In this document: piece by piece, positions 1 to 9,116 of the stretch | Position numbering within the stretch: the stretch's first letter is position 1 | Layout of the letters: the number at the start of each line of letters is the position of its first letter | Assembly: GCA_035523995.1 (NCBI GenBank) | Contig: DATKPQ010000154.1 | Span: forward strand, 1-64,000 | DNA from: JASHVB01 sp035523995 | Lineage (GTDB): Bacteria > Pseudomonadota > Alphaproteobacteria > Acetobacterales > Acetobacteraceae | Direction: 5' to 3' | Length of the DNA: 64,000 nt | Notes under the pieces: generated by a model | Database searches by the model: none | Seen by the model: only the letters and a program-made list of their open reading frames with translations | Told to the model about the DNA's origin: nothing | Made by a program: the position numbers and the translations under genes

Positions 1-143
1 GAATGTGGCGTCTCGGTGGGCGCCTCGACCACGGGACCTTCAGGCATCAGATGGCCGACACAGCCGCTGAGAGCCAGGGTCAGGGACAAGTGCAAGACCC
101 GCAGCAACAGGGCCTTCAGCAGAGCGCTCAGGCGGCGGACCAT
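1..143 (-). CDS. lipoprotein, 3' end outside the window
   Basis: This reading frame on the minus strand starts at an ATG at 143 and is still open at the window edge, so only about the first 47 residues are seen. They have a charged start (MVRR), a leucine-rich hydrophobic core and a lipobox ending LSGC, which is the form of a lipoprotein signal peptide cut before Cys. The mature part begins VGHLMPEG and is too short to identify. The gene is divergent from the zinc-finger gene at 213, so 144-212 should hold both promoters. The call as a lipoprotein rests only on the signal. Confidence 0.6.
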   Translation of the reverse strand, partial: MVRRLSALLKALLLRVLHLSLTLALSGCVGHLMPEGPVVEAPTETPH

Positions 144-212
144 AGCGAAGGACGCGGAGTTGAAAGCACGGCGAGCTACGCTATCATCACGGCGAAGTCA
201 TCACCAGACAGA

Positions 213-422
213 ATGTGGAATTTAATGCCGGAAGGTAACCCCTCGCCGACGCCGTTCGAAACGATTTACGTGGATGATCACGTCGTTGCCTGCGATGGCG
301 GCGTGGGAGCGCTCGGCCATCCGCGCGTCTTCCTGCACATCGAAGATCATCAGGTGATGTGCCCGTACTGCTCGCGGCTATACGTTCTGAAGGAAGGAGC
401 CAGACCTGCCGGTGGACACTGA
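213..422 (+). CDS. zf-CHCC zinc-finger protein
   Basis: A 69-residue protein with the pattern of the zf-CHCC family: a Cys in VACDGG, a His in LGHPRVFL and a CPYC pair near the end, spaced to hold one zinc ion. The family is related to the small zinc subunit of complex I (NDUFS6), and many alphaproteobacteria carry a short free-standing copy of unknown role. The frame is open further upstream, but the family starts close to MWNLMPEG, so ATG 213 is chosen. Its stop lies inside the first codons of polA, so the two genes overlap by 11 bases and are probably co-transcribed. Confidence 0.75.
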   Translation: MWNLMPEGNPSPTPFETIYVDDHVVACDGGVGALGHPRVFLHIEDHQVMCPYCSRLYVLKEGARPAGGH

Positions 423-3240
423 CATCGCGCTGCTCGAGGGCTCAGAACGCCCGCCGGAGGGGCGCCCACTCCACCTGATCCTGATCGACGGCTCGGGCTT
501 TATATTCCGTGCCTTCCACGCGCTGCCGCCAATGACGCGGCCGGACGGTGTGCCGGTCAACGCGGTGTTCGGCTTCACCAACATGCTGGCCAAGCTGCTG
601 CGCGAGCAGGTTGGCACCCACATCGCCGTGATCTTCGACGCCGGTCGCATCACGTTCCGCAACCGGCTCTATGAAGATTACAAGGCGCACCGCCCGCCGC
701 CGCCCGACGAGCTAATCCCGCAATTCGCGCTGGTGCGGGAAGCGACCGACGCATTCTGCGTTCCAGCCGTCGAGCTCGCCGACTGGGAAGCCGACGACTT
801 GATCGCCGCCTACGCCGTCGCGGCAGAACAAGCCGGCGGCCAGGTCACGATCGTCTCCTCCGACAAGGACCTGATGCAGCTCATCCGTCCCGGCGTGGAG
901 ATGCTGGATCCGATCAAGCAGAAGCCGATCGGCCCCGCCGAGGTGATGGAAAAGTTCGGCGTCACGCCCGACAAGATGGTGGAGGTGCAGGCTCTGATCG
1001 GCGACGCCACCGATAATGTTCCTGGTGTGCCGGGGATCGGACCGAAAGGCGCAGCGCAACTCATCAACGAATTCGGCGACCTGGAGACTGTGCTGGCGGC
1101 GGCGCCGGCGATGAAGGCGTCGAAGCGGCGCGACATGCTGATAGAGCATGCGGCGAAGGCGCGGATTTCGCGGGAATTGGTGAAGCTTCGGGCGGATGCG
1201 CCGCTGCCGACGCCGGTGGCGAAGCTGGTGGCTTGCGAGCCGGACAAGCCGAAACTCGCCGCCTGGCTGCGAGTCCAGGGTTTTCGCAGTGTCGCGACGC
1301 GGCTGGGGCTGGAGGAGGCGCCGGCCGCCGGGCGCTCGGTCGAGGCGGGGCCGCGCCCGACGCAGGTGGCATTGCCGTTGCCGGCTGCGGAACGGCCGGC
1401 GCTGGCGCCAGGGTCAGCTGAGGCGTTCGGGCCGTACCAAACGATCACCACCGAATCGGCGCTACGGGAATTCCTGGCGGAAACGCAAGGCTGCGGCTTC
1501 CTGGCGATCGATACGGAAACCGATGGGCTCGATCCGTTGCGGGCGCGGCTGGTGGGGATGTCGTTTGCTGTCGCGGCGGGGTGGGCCGCTTATCTGCCGC
1601 TGCGGCACGAAGGGCTGGCAGGGGGGCCGGCAGAGCAAGTGCCGTTGGAAGCGGCGATCGCGGCGCTCGATCCGGTGCTGATCGATCCGTGCGTGCTGAA
1701 AATCTTCCATCACGCCAAGTTCGACATGCTGGTGATGACGCGCGCCGGATTTTCGCTGCCGGCGCCGTATGACGACACCATGCTGATCTCCTACGCGCAG
1801 GAAGCCGGCCTGCATCCGCACGGGCTGGACGAACTGGCGCAACTGCATCTGGGCCATACGCCGATCAGCTACGACGAAGTGACCGGGACCGGGCGCAATC
1901 GCCTGCCGTTTGCGCAGGTGCCGATCGACCGTGCCACCGCCTATGCCGCCGAAGATGCCGACGTGGCGCTGCGTCTGTGGCAGGCGCTGCGGCCGCAGCT
2001 GCGGTTCAACAAGTCGCTGACGCTGTATGAGCAGATTGAACGGCGCCTGACGGGTGTGTTGATGGAGATGGAGAGCGCCGGCATCAAGGTGGATGCCGAC
2101 GATCTGCGCCGCATGTCGACGGATTTCGAGCAACGCATGGGGGTGATGGAGAAGGAGTGCCATCGCCTCGCGGGGTTTGAATTCAATGTCGGCAGCCCGA
2201 AGCAACTCGGGGAAGTGTTGTTCGACAAGATGGGTTTGCCGGGCGGACGGCGGATGAAGACCGGCGCCTGGGGGACCGATTCGTCCGTGCTTCAGACGCT
2301 GGCCGACCAGGGGCTGGAACTGCCCGCCAAGATCCTTGATTGGCGGCAGTTGCAGAAGCTGAAATCCACCTATGCGGATTCGCTGGTGGAGGAGATCAAT
2401 CCCGACACCGGCCGGGTGCATACCAGCTTCGCGCAGGCCATTGCCTCGACCGGGCGGCTGTCGTCGAACGATCCGAATTTGCAGAACATCCCGATCCGCA
2501 CCGAGGAAGGCAGCCGGATTCGCCACGCATTCATTGCAGAGCAAGGCCACGTGCTGGTGAGCTGCGACTACTCGCAGATCGAGCTGCGTTTGCTCGCCCA
2601 TGTCGCCGACATTCCGGCTCTGCGCGAAAGTTTTGCCCGCGGCGAGGACATCCATGCGCGCACTGCGTCCGAAGTGTTCGGGCTGCCGATGGAAGGCATG
2701 GACCCGATGACCCGGCGCCGCGCCAAGGCGATCAATTTCGGGATCATTTACGGCATAAGCGGCTTCGGCCTGGCACGGCAACTCGGTATCACCCCGGGCG
2801 AGGCGCGCGGATTTATCGACCGTTATTTCGAACGCTACCCGGGTATCCGTACTTATATGGAACGTACGAAAGAGGAGGCGCGGATCAACGGGTTCGTCGT
2901 CACACCATTCGGGCGGCGGTGCTGGGTACCGGGCATCGCCGACAAGAATCCGGCGCGCCGCGGCTATGCCGAGCGGCAGGCGATCAACGCGCCGTTGCAG
3001 GGGGGCGCCGCCGATATCATCAAGCGGGCGATGATTCGTCTGCCTGCCGCGCTGCGTGCCGCCGGCCTGCGGGGAAAAATGCTGCTCCAGGTGCATGACG
3101 AGCTGTTGTTCGAGGCACCGGAGGACGAGGCCGCAAATCTCGCCAAAGTCGCGCGCAGCGTGATGGAGAGCGCGGCGACACTGGCGGTGCCGCTGGTGGT
3201 GGAGACGGGACAAGGGAGGACGTGGGCGGAGGCGCATTGA
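412..3240 (+). CDS. polA: DNA polymerase I
   Basis: A 942-residue DNA polymerase I, which fills gaps in repair and removes RNA primers from Okazaki fragments. All three domains are present: an N-terminal 5'-3' exonuclease (about 20-290, with DGSGFIFRAFHA and DWEADDLIAAY), a 3'-5' proofreading exonuclease (about 350-540) with the acidic pair D367/E369 in AIDTETDGL and a YAAEDADVAL motif, and the polymerase domain with motif A (D719 in CDYSQIELR), motif B (RRRAKAINFGIIYG) and motif C (D896 in QVHDELLFE). The proofreading site looks intact. The start is GTG at 412, preceded by an AAGGAAGGAG ribosome site at 390-399. Confidence 0.97.
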   Translation: MDTDIALLEGSERPPEGRPLHLILIDGSGFIFRAFHALPPMTRPDGVPVNAVFGFTNMLAKLLREQVGTHIAVIFDAGRITFRNRLYEDYKAHRPPPPDELIPQFALVREATDAFCVPAVELADWEADDLIAAYAVAAEQAGGQVTIVSSDKDLMQLIRPGVEMLDPIKQKPIGPAEVMEKFGVTPDKMVEVQALIGDATDNVPGVPGIGPKGAAQLINEFGDLETVLAAAPAMKASKRRDMLIEHAAKARISRELVKLRADAPLPTPVAKLVACEPDKPKLAAWLRVQGFRSVATRLGLEEAPAAGRSVEAGPRPTQVALPLPAAERPALAPGSAEAFGPYQTITTESALREFLAETQGCGFLAIDTETDGLDPLRARLVGMSFAVAAGWAAYLPLRHEGLAGGPAEQVPLEAAIAALDPVLIDPCVLKIFHHAKFDMLVMTRAGFSLPAPYDDTMLISYAQEAGLHPHGLDELAQLHLGHTPISYDEVTGTGRNRLPFAQVPIDRATAYAAEDADVALRLWQALRPQLRFNKSLTLYEQIERRLTGVLMEMESAGIKVDADDLRRMSTDFEQRMGVMEKECHRLAGFEFNVGSPKQLGEVLFDKMGLPGGRRMKTGAWGTDSSVLQTLADQGLELPAKILDWRQLQKLKSTYADSLVEEINPDTGRVHTSFAQAIASTGRLSSNDPNLQNIPIRTEEGSRIRHAFIAEQGHVLVSCDYSQIELRLLAHVADIPALRESFARGEDIHARTASEVFGLPMEGMDPMTRRRAKAINFGIIYGISGFGLARQLGITPGEARGFIDRYFERYPGIRTYMERTKEEARINGFVVTPFGRRCWVPGIADKNPARRGYAERQAINAPLQGGAADIIKRAMIRLPAALRAAGLRGKMLLQVHDELLFEAPEDEAANLAKVARSVMESAATLAVPLVVETGQGRTWAEAH

Positions 3241-3342
3241 GCGACGCAGCCGGCCCGCCGCGAGGGCTTGCATTCCAGGCGCGGTCGTGTTTACCGTTTG
3301 TCAACTTTTGTGGCACGACCAAAAGCAGGGAAGCTGGCCGCA

Positions 3343-3717
3343 ATGAGCCTGAAGATCCCAAGCTCGTTCACCTTCGGTGTCGACCTGTCGGGAATCCCGG
3401 ACAGCTACACGATCGGCATCACCGAGGTGCCAAAGATCGAGATCGACCTCGATCCTATCCAGATCCACCTTGATCCGATCGAAATCCGGCCGCTCGACCT
3501 CTCCTTCCGCCTGAAGGAGATACCATCGGTCCGTGCACATCTGCCGCTCGACTATCGCGTCTGCCTCAGCGTGCTGGGTTTCGAATTGCTCGGTGTGCGG
3601 CTCTGTGGCGAGGCACAGGTGATCACCGAACCCTACGTGCCCAATCCGTGCGAATGCGGCTATCCGGTGCAGCAAATGGCGGTTGCGCCGATCACACACG
3701 CCGCCACGCCGCAGTGA
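3343..3717 (+). CDS. hypothetical protein, first gene of PHA synthase cassette
   Basis: A 124-residue protein I do not recognise. The first half is built of short repeated beta-like strings rich in Ile, Asp, Leu and Pro (for example IDLDPIQIHLDPIEIRPLD, about residues 32-50). The second half has a conserved-looking Cys cluster (VRLCGEAQ, then NPCECGY). There is no signal peptide or membrane segment. The frame is open from 3268, but ATG 3343 fits the start of the ordered sequence. It lies 3 bases before the next gene and opens a five-gene run that ends with a PHA synthase, so a role at the polymer granule is likely. That role is inferred from position only. Confidence 0.7.
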   Translation: MSLKIPSSFTFGVDLSGIPDSYTIGITEVPKIEIDLDPIQIHLDPIEIRPLDLSFRLKEIPSVRAHLPLDYRVCLSVLGFELLGVRLCGEAQVITEPYVPNPCECGYPVQQMAVAPITHAATPQ

Positions 3718-3720
3718 GCC

Positions 3721-4449
3721 GTGGCGATGGCCACCTCGTCAGGTAGCGGCACCGGCTTCGCCCTTTGCGGCTCGCCGCAGCGGCTGGTGCTGACCGGCGA
3801 GCTACCCCGCGCTCCGGTCCGGATCGTACTGTCCGATGAGTTGGCGGCCTGGTCCGACCGGCCGGTGCACGCCATCGCCACCCGTGATCGTCACCGCAGG
3901 CCGCCGCTGATCCGGCTTGGTCCCTTCACGCCGCCCGGAATCTATCAGGCGACCCTGGAATCCGACGGCCAGCGCCATCCGGTCACTGTTACCGTCGCGC
4001 CCGCGCCAATGCTCTCCGCCGATCCATCGGGCCTGCTGTTTGCCGGACCACCCGGCAGTGGCGTGACCGCGCATATCGCCCTCTGCAACCGCGGCAATAC
4101 GGGCGTGACGATCCCGACGCGCGCGAAAGTTGGGCTCTACGATGACGACGGTCTCGAGTTTGCGTTCGCCGACACCTACCGCCAGAAGCAATCGGATCCG
4201 GCAAACCTTGTGGGCAATTGGCTGCAACGTTTGCGCGAGGGCTATGGCGGGCTGTTACGTCTCGACATCGTCCAGGGCGCCGGCGCACTGGAACCGGGGG
4301 CGGCGCGCATGCTGGAGGTGCAGGCCACCCTGCCGGAACAAGCGCGAGCGCGCCACGCCTACCACGGCATTTGGAGTGTCGGTTCTCTTAACTGTCTGGT
4401 CGAGGTCAGCGTCGATCGGCAACCTGGCAGCGGTGGAGCAATACAATGA
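3721..4449 (+). CDS. hypothetical protein with Ig-like beta region, PHA cassette
   Basis: A 242-residue protein of unknown family. The sequence alternates short beta strands and turns throughout, and residues about 95-235 resemble an Ig-like or invasin-type beta sandwich (strings such as VTAHIALCNRGNTGVTI and ARMLEVQATLPEQ). There is no signal peptide, so it should be cytoplasmic. It starts at GTG 3721, three bases after the previous stop (ATG 3727 is an alternative). Its stop overlaps the next start in an ATGA at 4446. The tight coupling shows it is made together with its neighbours and the PHA synthase. Function is unknown. Confidence 0.7.
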   Translation: MAMATSSGSGTGFALCGSPQRLVLTGELPRAPVRIVLSDELAAWSDRPVHAIATRDRHRRPPLIRLGPFTPPGIYQATLESDGQRHPVTVTVAPAPMLSADPSGLLFAGPPGSGVTAHIALCNRGNTGVTIPTRAKVGLYDDDGLEFAFADTYRQKQSDPANLVGNWLQRLREGYGGLLRLDIVQGAGALEPGAARMLEVQATLPEQARARHAYHGIWSVGSLNCLVEVSVDRQPGSGGAIQ

Positions 4450-5075
4450 GGCCTTGCGGCGACGAAGGAGGGTGGGACCTGGATGGTCTCGGACAACCGA
4501 TTCAGGGCTTGATGCACGCTCAGCTTGAACTCGGTAACGCGGTACTGAAACTGCTTTCTTCCGGAACCTCCGCGGCCTGGCATGGGTTGTGCGGGCTACG
4601 CATGCCCGAACCACGTTCATGCTGCGATATTCCGCCACCGTGCTGGATGCCGCGCAGCGCCGGCGAAGCAACTTGCCGGCTGGCCGCCGGTGACAAAGGC
4701 GAACTGCGGCTGCTGATCACCAATGGCGATCATGTCAGCCATACCTACCAGTTGCAGGCCGAAGGCTCCGGTGCCGCGGATGTCACCTTCTCAGCCAGTG
4801 CATTCACGCTCGCCGCCAAGCAACGGCAGCTGGTGACCGCGACCTTTACAATGCCGGCAGGATCGCCGCCGGGCAATGAATACGACCTGGTGATCTGGGT
4901 GCGAGGCTGCCGTGACCACTACCTTCGCTGGACACTGCATCTCGCGGCAAAAAGCTATCGCTGCTGCTACGAAGCCTGTATCGATGATGCGCCAGACTAC
5001 ATTGTTCACTGGTATGATCATTTCTATTGTCAGCGTCCGTGTCCGAATGCGAATCGTGTCGGAGCGCAGCCATGA
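4446..5075 (+). CDS. hypothetical Cys-rich protein with Ig-like domain, PHA cassette
   Basis: A 209-residue protein of unknown family. Residues about 18-45 form a predicted amphipathic helix (LMHAQLELGNAVLKLLSSG). Next comes a Cys- and Pro-rich linker (SCCDIPPPCWMP), then an Ig-like beta domain (about 75-165) in which LRLLITNGDHVSHTYQL looks like an edge strand, and a C-terminal Cys-rich stretch (RCCYEAC, YCQRPCP). The arrangement of an amphipathic helix and a beta sandwich recurs in the next gene. Both ends overlap neighbours by ATGA, which implies translational coupling. The helix could attach to a polymer or lipid surface, as phasins do; this is inference. Confidence 0.7.
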   Translation: MRPCGDEGGWDLDGLGQPIQGLMHAQLELGNAVLKLLSSGTSAAWHGLCGLRMPEPRSCCDIPPPCWMPRSAGEATCRLAAGDKGELRLLITNGDHVSHTYQLQAEGSGAADVTFSASAFTLAAKQRQLVTATFTMPAGSPPGNEYDLVIWVRGCRDHYLRWTLHLAAKSYRCCYEACIDDAPDYIVHWYDHFYCQRPCPNANRVGAQP

Positions 5076-5551
5076 CGGAGCTCAAAGACCGGCTGTTCGA
5101 TGTCGCGAAGGGCGCGGTGCAACTCAATCTCCGCTATGCCGCGACGGCCGTGAACCTTGCAACCAATTATATCTCTGAACTCGGAGGCATGCTGCGCGAA
5201 ACCGGTCAGACGGGCGGCGTCACCGGGGCGCCCCCGGCCCCACGCCGGCCACCGATCCTGCTGGTCGGCCAGTTGAACGATACCCCGAGCGGGGCATTCG
5301 CGCTGAGCAATTCGTCCGACCGCGAGCTGTCGGTCACTCTCGTGGCGCAGGGCGAACTGGATCCCGGCCTTATCGAGGTCATGCCAGCCTCGTTGCGTCT
5401 GGCGCCCGGTGCCAGTGCATTCGTCCGCCTGAAAGTGCTCATCACCGAAGCATTGACGGTCGAGCATGACTATGGCGTCGCCGTGCTCGCACCTGGACTT
5501 GCAGCTCCGGCCGTCGACTTCGTGGTGCGCCGCCTGCCCGCTTCGGCATGA
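5072..5551 (+). CDS. hypothetical protein, phasin-like helix plus Ig-like domain
   Basis: A 159-residue protein. Residues 1-45 form an amphipathic helix of phasin character (LKDRLFDVAKGAVQLNLRY, then AVNLATNYISELGGML). After a Pro-rich hinge (GAPPAPRRPP), residues about 65-155 form an Ig-like beta domain (GAFALSNSSDRELSVTLVAQ and so on). Phasins coat PHA granules with such helices, so this gene is the best candidate in the cassette for a granule-surface protein, but no phasin family signature is certain. It overlaps the preceding gene by ATGA and ends 18 bases before the PHA synthase. Confidence 0.7.
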   Translation: MTELKDRLFDVAKGAVQLNLRYAATAVNLATNYISELGGMLRETGQTGGVTGAPPAPRRPPILLVGQLNDTPSGAFALSNSSDRELSVTLVAQGELDPGLIEVMPASLRLAPGASAFVRLKVLITEALTVEHDYGVAVLAPGLAAPAVDFVVRRLPASA

Positions 5552-5569
5552 CGGCCCGCTGATCGACGC

Positions 5570-7372
5570 GTGTCAGGGGTAGACGCCCTGGACCGTCTGG
5601 TCCGCGAAACGGCCGCACGCCTCGCCGGGGCGCTGGGTGCAGCACCGGGCAAGAAGACCCTCGGCGAGCATGTGGCGTTGTTTCTCGGGCGAGGTCTAGC
5701 GCAAACGCTGGACAGCCTGGCCGATCGCCTCGACACCAGGGCAGCCACTACGCGACCGCCCCACCCAACACTGCAGGGCAAGACCATCGGGGAAACCTTG
5801 CAGACGATCGTGGCGCAGGCCTTGTCGAATCCCGACAAATTGGCCCGCCACTATGCGCAATTTGCGCAGGAGGCGATCGCGATACTCGAAGGCCGATCAG
5901 ACATCGCCCCGGAGAAGGGCGACTTCCGATTCAAGGATCCGCTGTGGCAGGACAGTCCGCTTCTGCGCGCCGCATTGCAGCTCTATCTGGCCGTCGAACG
6001 GCACTTGCATGACTGGGTATCCGGGGCACCGCTGACCGAGGCCGACCGACGGCGTGTATTGTTCTTATTCGACCAGTTGATCGCCGCGCTGGCACCGTCC
6101 AACCTGCCGCTGAACCCTGCCTCGCTGCGCCGTGCGCAGAGCACGAATGGCGACAGCGTCATCTCCGGATTGCAGCACTGGGTTGACGACGCACTGACCA
6201 ACCGCTTCATGCCGCGCCAGATCCGGCGCGGTGCCTACACGATCGGGCGCGATCTGGCAGTGACGCCCGGCGCCGTGGTGTATCGCAACGATTTGCTCGA
6301 GTTGATCCAGTATGCGCCGCAGACCCCATCGGTGCGCCTTCATCCGGTGTTGCTGCTGCCACCGCAGATAAACAAATACTACGTGTTCGACCTGCGTCCA
6401 CAAAACAGTATCGTGGGCCATTTGTTAAGAAGCGGGCTGCAACTTTTCACGATCAGTTGGCGCAATCCAACCCGGTCCCAGGCGCATTGGGGATTGGATA
6501 CCTACGTGCAGGCGGTACTGTCAGCGGTCGATACCGTTTGCAGCATCGCGGGCACTGCCTCGCTGGGGCTGATCAGCGCCTGCGCCGGCGGTCTGACGGC
6601 GATGGCCTCGCTCGGCTATCTGGCGGAACAAGGCACGGCGCGCGTGGCAAATCACTCGCTGCTGGTGACCTGTCTGTTTCCCGGCGATGGCTCCGATCTC
6701 GAATTATTCGCCACGCCGGAGTTGCTGGCCCGGGTACAGCACGCCATGCAGGAGAATGGTGTGCTGGAGGGCGATGACCTCTCGAAGGTCTTCTTCTGGC
6801 TGCGTCCCACAGATCTGGTCTGGCGCTACTGGATCAACAATTATCTGCTCGGCAAGGATCCGCCGCGGCTGGACGTGCTGCAGTGGGACAACGATCCGAC
6901 CCGGTTGCCCGCCGCGCTGCATCGGGATTTTGTTGCGATGTACGAGCACGACGTGTTCCGTCGGCCGGGGGCGATGCGCGTGCTGGGACGGCCGATCGAC
7001 TATCGCAAGGTGTCGGTCGCATCATACTTTGTCGGCGGGGAGGACGACTACATGATGCCGTGGCGCGGCTGCTATCGCGCCTGCCAGGTATTCCGCGGGC
7101 GGCACGAATTCGTGCTGAGCATCAGTGGCCATGTGCAGAGCATACTGCGGCCGCCACGCGTCGCGAACAAGCACTACTATGCGAATGGGTCGCAGGACGG
7201 CACTGCGGACGATTGGCTGCACTCCGCCACGCGTTACGAGGGAAGCTGGTGGGATCACTGGCACCGCTGGCTCAATGCCATGTCGGGCGATCTGATCCCC
7301 GCACCGGCGGTGCTGGGCAACAAGCGTCATCCTGTGTTGATGGCCGCGCCGGGGGAATACGTATTCGGCTAG
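5570..7372 (+). CDS. class I-like polyhydroxyalkanoate synthase
   Basis: A 600-residue poly(3-hydroxyalkanoate) synthase, which polymerises hydroxyacyl-CoA into storage polyester at the granule surface. The PhaC N-terminal region (about 220-300) is typical: GRDLAVTPGAVVYRN, LIQYAP, PPQINKYYVFDL and SWRNP. The lipase-like box is S-A-C-A-G-G, with the catalytic Cys at 338 (most PhaC have GYCxGG). Asp493 (EDDYMMPW) and His521 (SGHVQS) complete the triad. Residues 1-150 carry a helical extension. The start is GTG 5570 with a weak ribosome site. No phaA, phaB or classical phaP/phaR lies nearby; four unfamiliar genes precede it instead. Class and substrate length cannot be read from sequence. Confidence 0.9.
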   Translation: MSGVDALDRLVRETAARLAGALGAAPGKKTLGEHVALFLGRGLAQTLDSLADRLDTRAATTRPPHPTLQGKTIGETLQTIVAQALSNPDKLARHYAQFAQEAIAILEGRSDIAPEKGDFRFKDPLWQDSPLLRAALQLYLAVERHLHDWVSGAPLTEADRRRVLFLFDQLIAALAPSNLPLNPASLRRAQSTNGDSVISGLQHWVDDALTNRFMPRQIRRGAYTIGRDLAVTPGAVVYRNDLLELIQYAPQTPSVRLHPVLLLPPQINKYYVFDLRPQNSIVGHLLRSGLQLFTISWRNPTRSQAHWGLDTYVQAVLSAVDTVCSIAGTASLGLISACAGGLTAMASLGYLAEQGTARVANHSLLVTCLFPGDGSDLELFATPELLARVQHAMQENGVLEGDDLSKVFFWLRPTDLVWRYWINNYLLGKDPPRLDVLQWDNDPTRLPAALHRDFVAMYEHDVFRRPGAMRVLGRPIDYRKVSVASYFVGGEDDYMMPWRGCYRACQVFRGRHEFVLSISGHVQSILRPPRVANKHYYANGSQDGTADDWLHSATRYEGSWWDHWHRWLNAMSGDLIPAPAVLGNKRHPVLMAAPGEYVFG

Positions 7373-7838
7373 ATTCCGCCGAAGCGCAGGACGCCGTCAC
7401 GTTCTTTGGCTGGTTCATAAATGCTGTGCTGGCGATTGGCGCCATGGCCCTGTGGGTGTCGGTGGCCTTCTATCCCTCGAGCGTGCGTTTTTACGCCCGG
7501 CAGGACGAGAGCGGACAAAAGCTCCGTAGTCGCTACAGCAAAATCGTCCCGCGACGATCGTCCCTCGCCGTTGGGAACCGCAACCCCCAGCGTCGGAACG
7601 AAGATCATCATGACGGTCGCCGGCTTCTCACCAGTCAGACCGCCAACGACCGGCCAGCAGCACCATCAAGCCCAGGCGACGGATCTCGGCGCCCGGATCG
7701 TGGCGGCGACCGTGGAGAGGAGGCTGGCCGGATGAGGATGAGATGGCGACGTTCGGGGATGGGGAGGTGCCTCGCAGGGAGTGACGGGAGATCATATGCC
7801 GCATAGGGTTGGCTGCGTCGGCACAAGAGGCGATCCCT
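7373..7838. other. gap of 466 bases without a supported gene
   Basis: No convincing gene on either strand. One frame beginning about 7390 reads as a short hydrophobic helix (FFGWFINAVLAIGAMALWV) but lacks an upstream start and degenerates into Arg-rich sequence, so it may be chance or the remnant of a membrane protein. The last 20 bases hold the ribosome site (AAGAGG, 7825-7830) of the amidase gene. Confidence 0.5.
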
Positions 7839-9116
7839 ATGGACACGAATGGCGAGCTATGGAAGCTCACAGCCACCCAGGCCGCTCGTTTGATGCGGGC
7901 AGGAAAACTGCGTCCGATCGACCTGACCGAAGCCTATCTTGCCCGAATAGCGGAACGTGAACCGGTAGTTCGAGCCTTCGCCCATTTCGACCGGGACTAC
8001 GCCCGGAAATCGGCTGCCATCGCGTCTCCGGGACCGCTGCACGGCTTGCCGCTTGGCATCAAAGACGTTTTGGACACCGCGGACATGCCGAGCGAGTACG
8101 GCTCTCCGATCTGGAAGGGCTGGCGCCCCAAGGCGGATGCGGCCTGTGTCGCGTGGGCCCGGGCGGCGGGAGCGGTGTTCTATGGGAAGACCGTCACGAC
8201 CGAGTTCGCCACCCGCAAGCCAGGCCCAACGGCCAACCCGGCCAACCCGGATCACACGCCGGGCGGCAGCAGCAGCGGATCGGCGGCCGGCGTGGCCGCC
8301 GGGTTTTTTCCGTTCGCCTATGGCACCCAGACCGCCGGCAGCGTCATCCGTCCGGCCGCATTCTGCGGCGTGGTCGGCTACAAGCCGACCTTTGGCCTGA
8401 TCTCCCGTATCGGCATGAAGCTGATGTCGGACAGCCTGGACACGGTGGGCGTGATCGCGCGTTCCGTTGCCGATTGCGCGCTGCTGGCGGCCACCGTCTC
8501 GGGTCGGGACCTCGGTGATCCTGACATCCGGCCGGAACGGGCGCCTCGGGTCGGCATGTGCCGTACCCCAAGCTGGGATCTCGCAGCGCCAGAGACGCCC
8601 GGGCTACTGGATCGCGTGGCGACGGCGTTGGGACGTGCCGGCGCGGACGTCGCACAACGCGAATTGCCGTCATCGTTCGACGCGCTGGTGCAAGCCCACC
8701 CGCTGGTCATGAACAGTGAGAGCGCGCGGGCGCTGGGATGGGAGTTGGCAACGGCACGCGACGGCATCAGCGACGGACTGCGCGAAAGGCTGGAATGGGG
8801 CCTCGCGCGTAGCGAGGCGGAACGCGACCAGGCTCTGGCAGTGTTCGCGCGCACGCGGGCAGGATTCCCCGCTGCGATGGACGGGCTGGACGTATTGCTC
8901 ACCCCCTCCGCGCCGGGAGAAGCGCCGAAGGGTCTGGAATGGACCGGCGACCCGGCGTTCAACTTCATCTGGACCAGCCTGGGAGTACCCTGCGTCACGG
9001 TGCCCGCGGGAACCGGACCGAACGGATTGCCGCTGGGCGTTCAGGTCGTCGGGCGCGCGGGCGAAGATCGTACAGTACTCGCATGGGCGCAGTGGCTGGC
9101 GGCAGCCATCGGTTAA
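7839..9116 (+). CDS. amidase (amidase signature family)
   Basis: A 425-residue enzyme of the amidase signature family, which hydrolyses carboxylic amides through a Ser-cisSer-Lys triad. The Lys is K75 in PLGIKDVLDT, the Gly/Ser-rich loop is GGSSSGSAAG (142-151), and the nucleophile is S168 in TQTAGSVIRPAA. The length is normal for a stand-alone amidase. ATG 7839 has AAGAGG eight bases upstream, so it is chosen over earlier non-ATG starts. There are no gatB or gatC neighbours, so a role in tRNA amidation is unlikely, and the substrate is unknown. It stands alone between two gene-poor gaps. Confidence 0.93.
   Translation: MDTNGELWKLTATQAARLMRAGKLRPIDLTEAYLARIAEREPVVRAFAHFDRDYARKSAAIASPGPLHGLPLGIKDVLDTADMPSEYGSPIWKGWRPKADAACVAWARAAGAVFYGKTVTTEFATRKPGPTANPANPDHTPGGSSSGSAAGVAAGFFPFAYGTQTAGSVIRPAAFCGVVGYKPTFGLISRIGMKLMSDSLDTVGVIARSVADCALLAATVSGRDLGDPDIRPERAPRVGMCRTPSWDLAAPETPGLLDRVATALGRAGADVAQRELPSSFDALVQAHPLVMNSESARALGWELATARDGISDGLRERLEWGLARSEAERDQALAVFARTRAGFPAAMDGLDVLLTPSAPGEAPKGLEWTGDPAFNFIWTSLGVPCVTVPAGTGPNGLPLGVQVVGRAGEDRTVLAWAQWLAAAIG

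Noticed and set aside
1462..3273. A long open frame on the minus strand opposite polA
   Set aside because: It is His/Arg/Gln-rich, without domain features, and its codon pattern mirrors polA; it is an antisense artefact of high GC.
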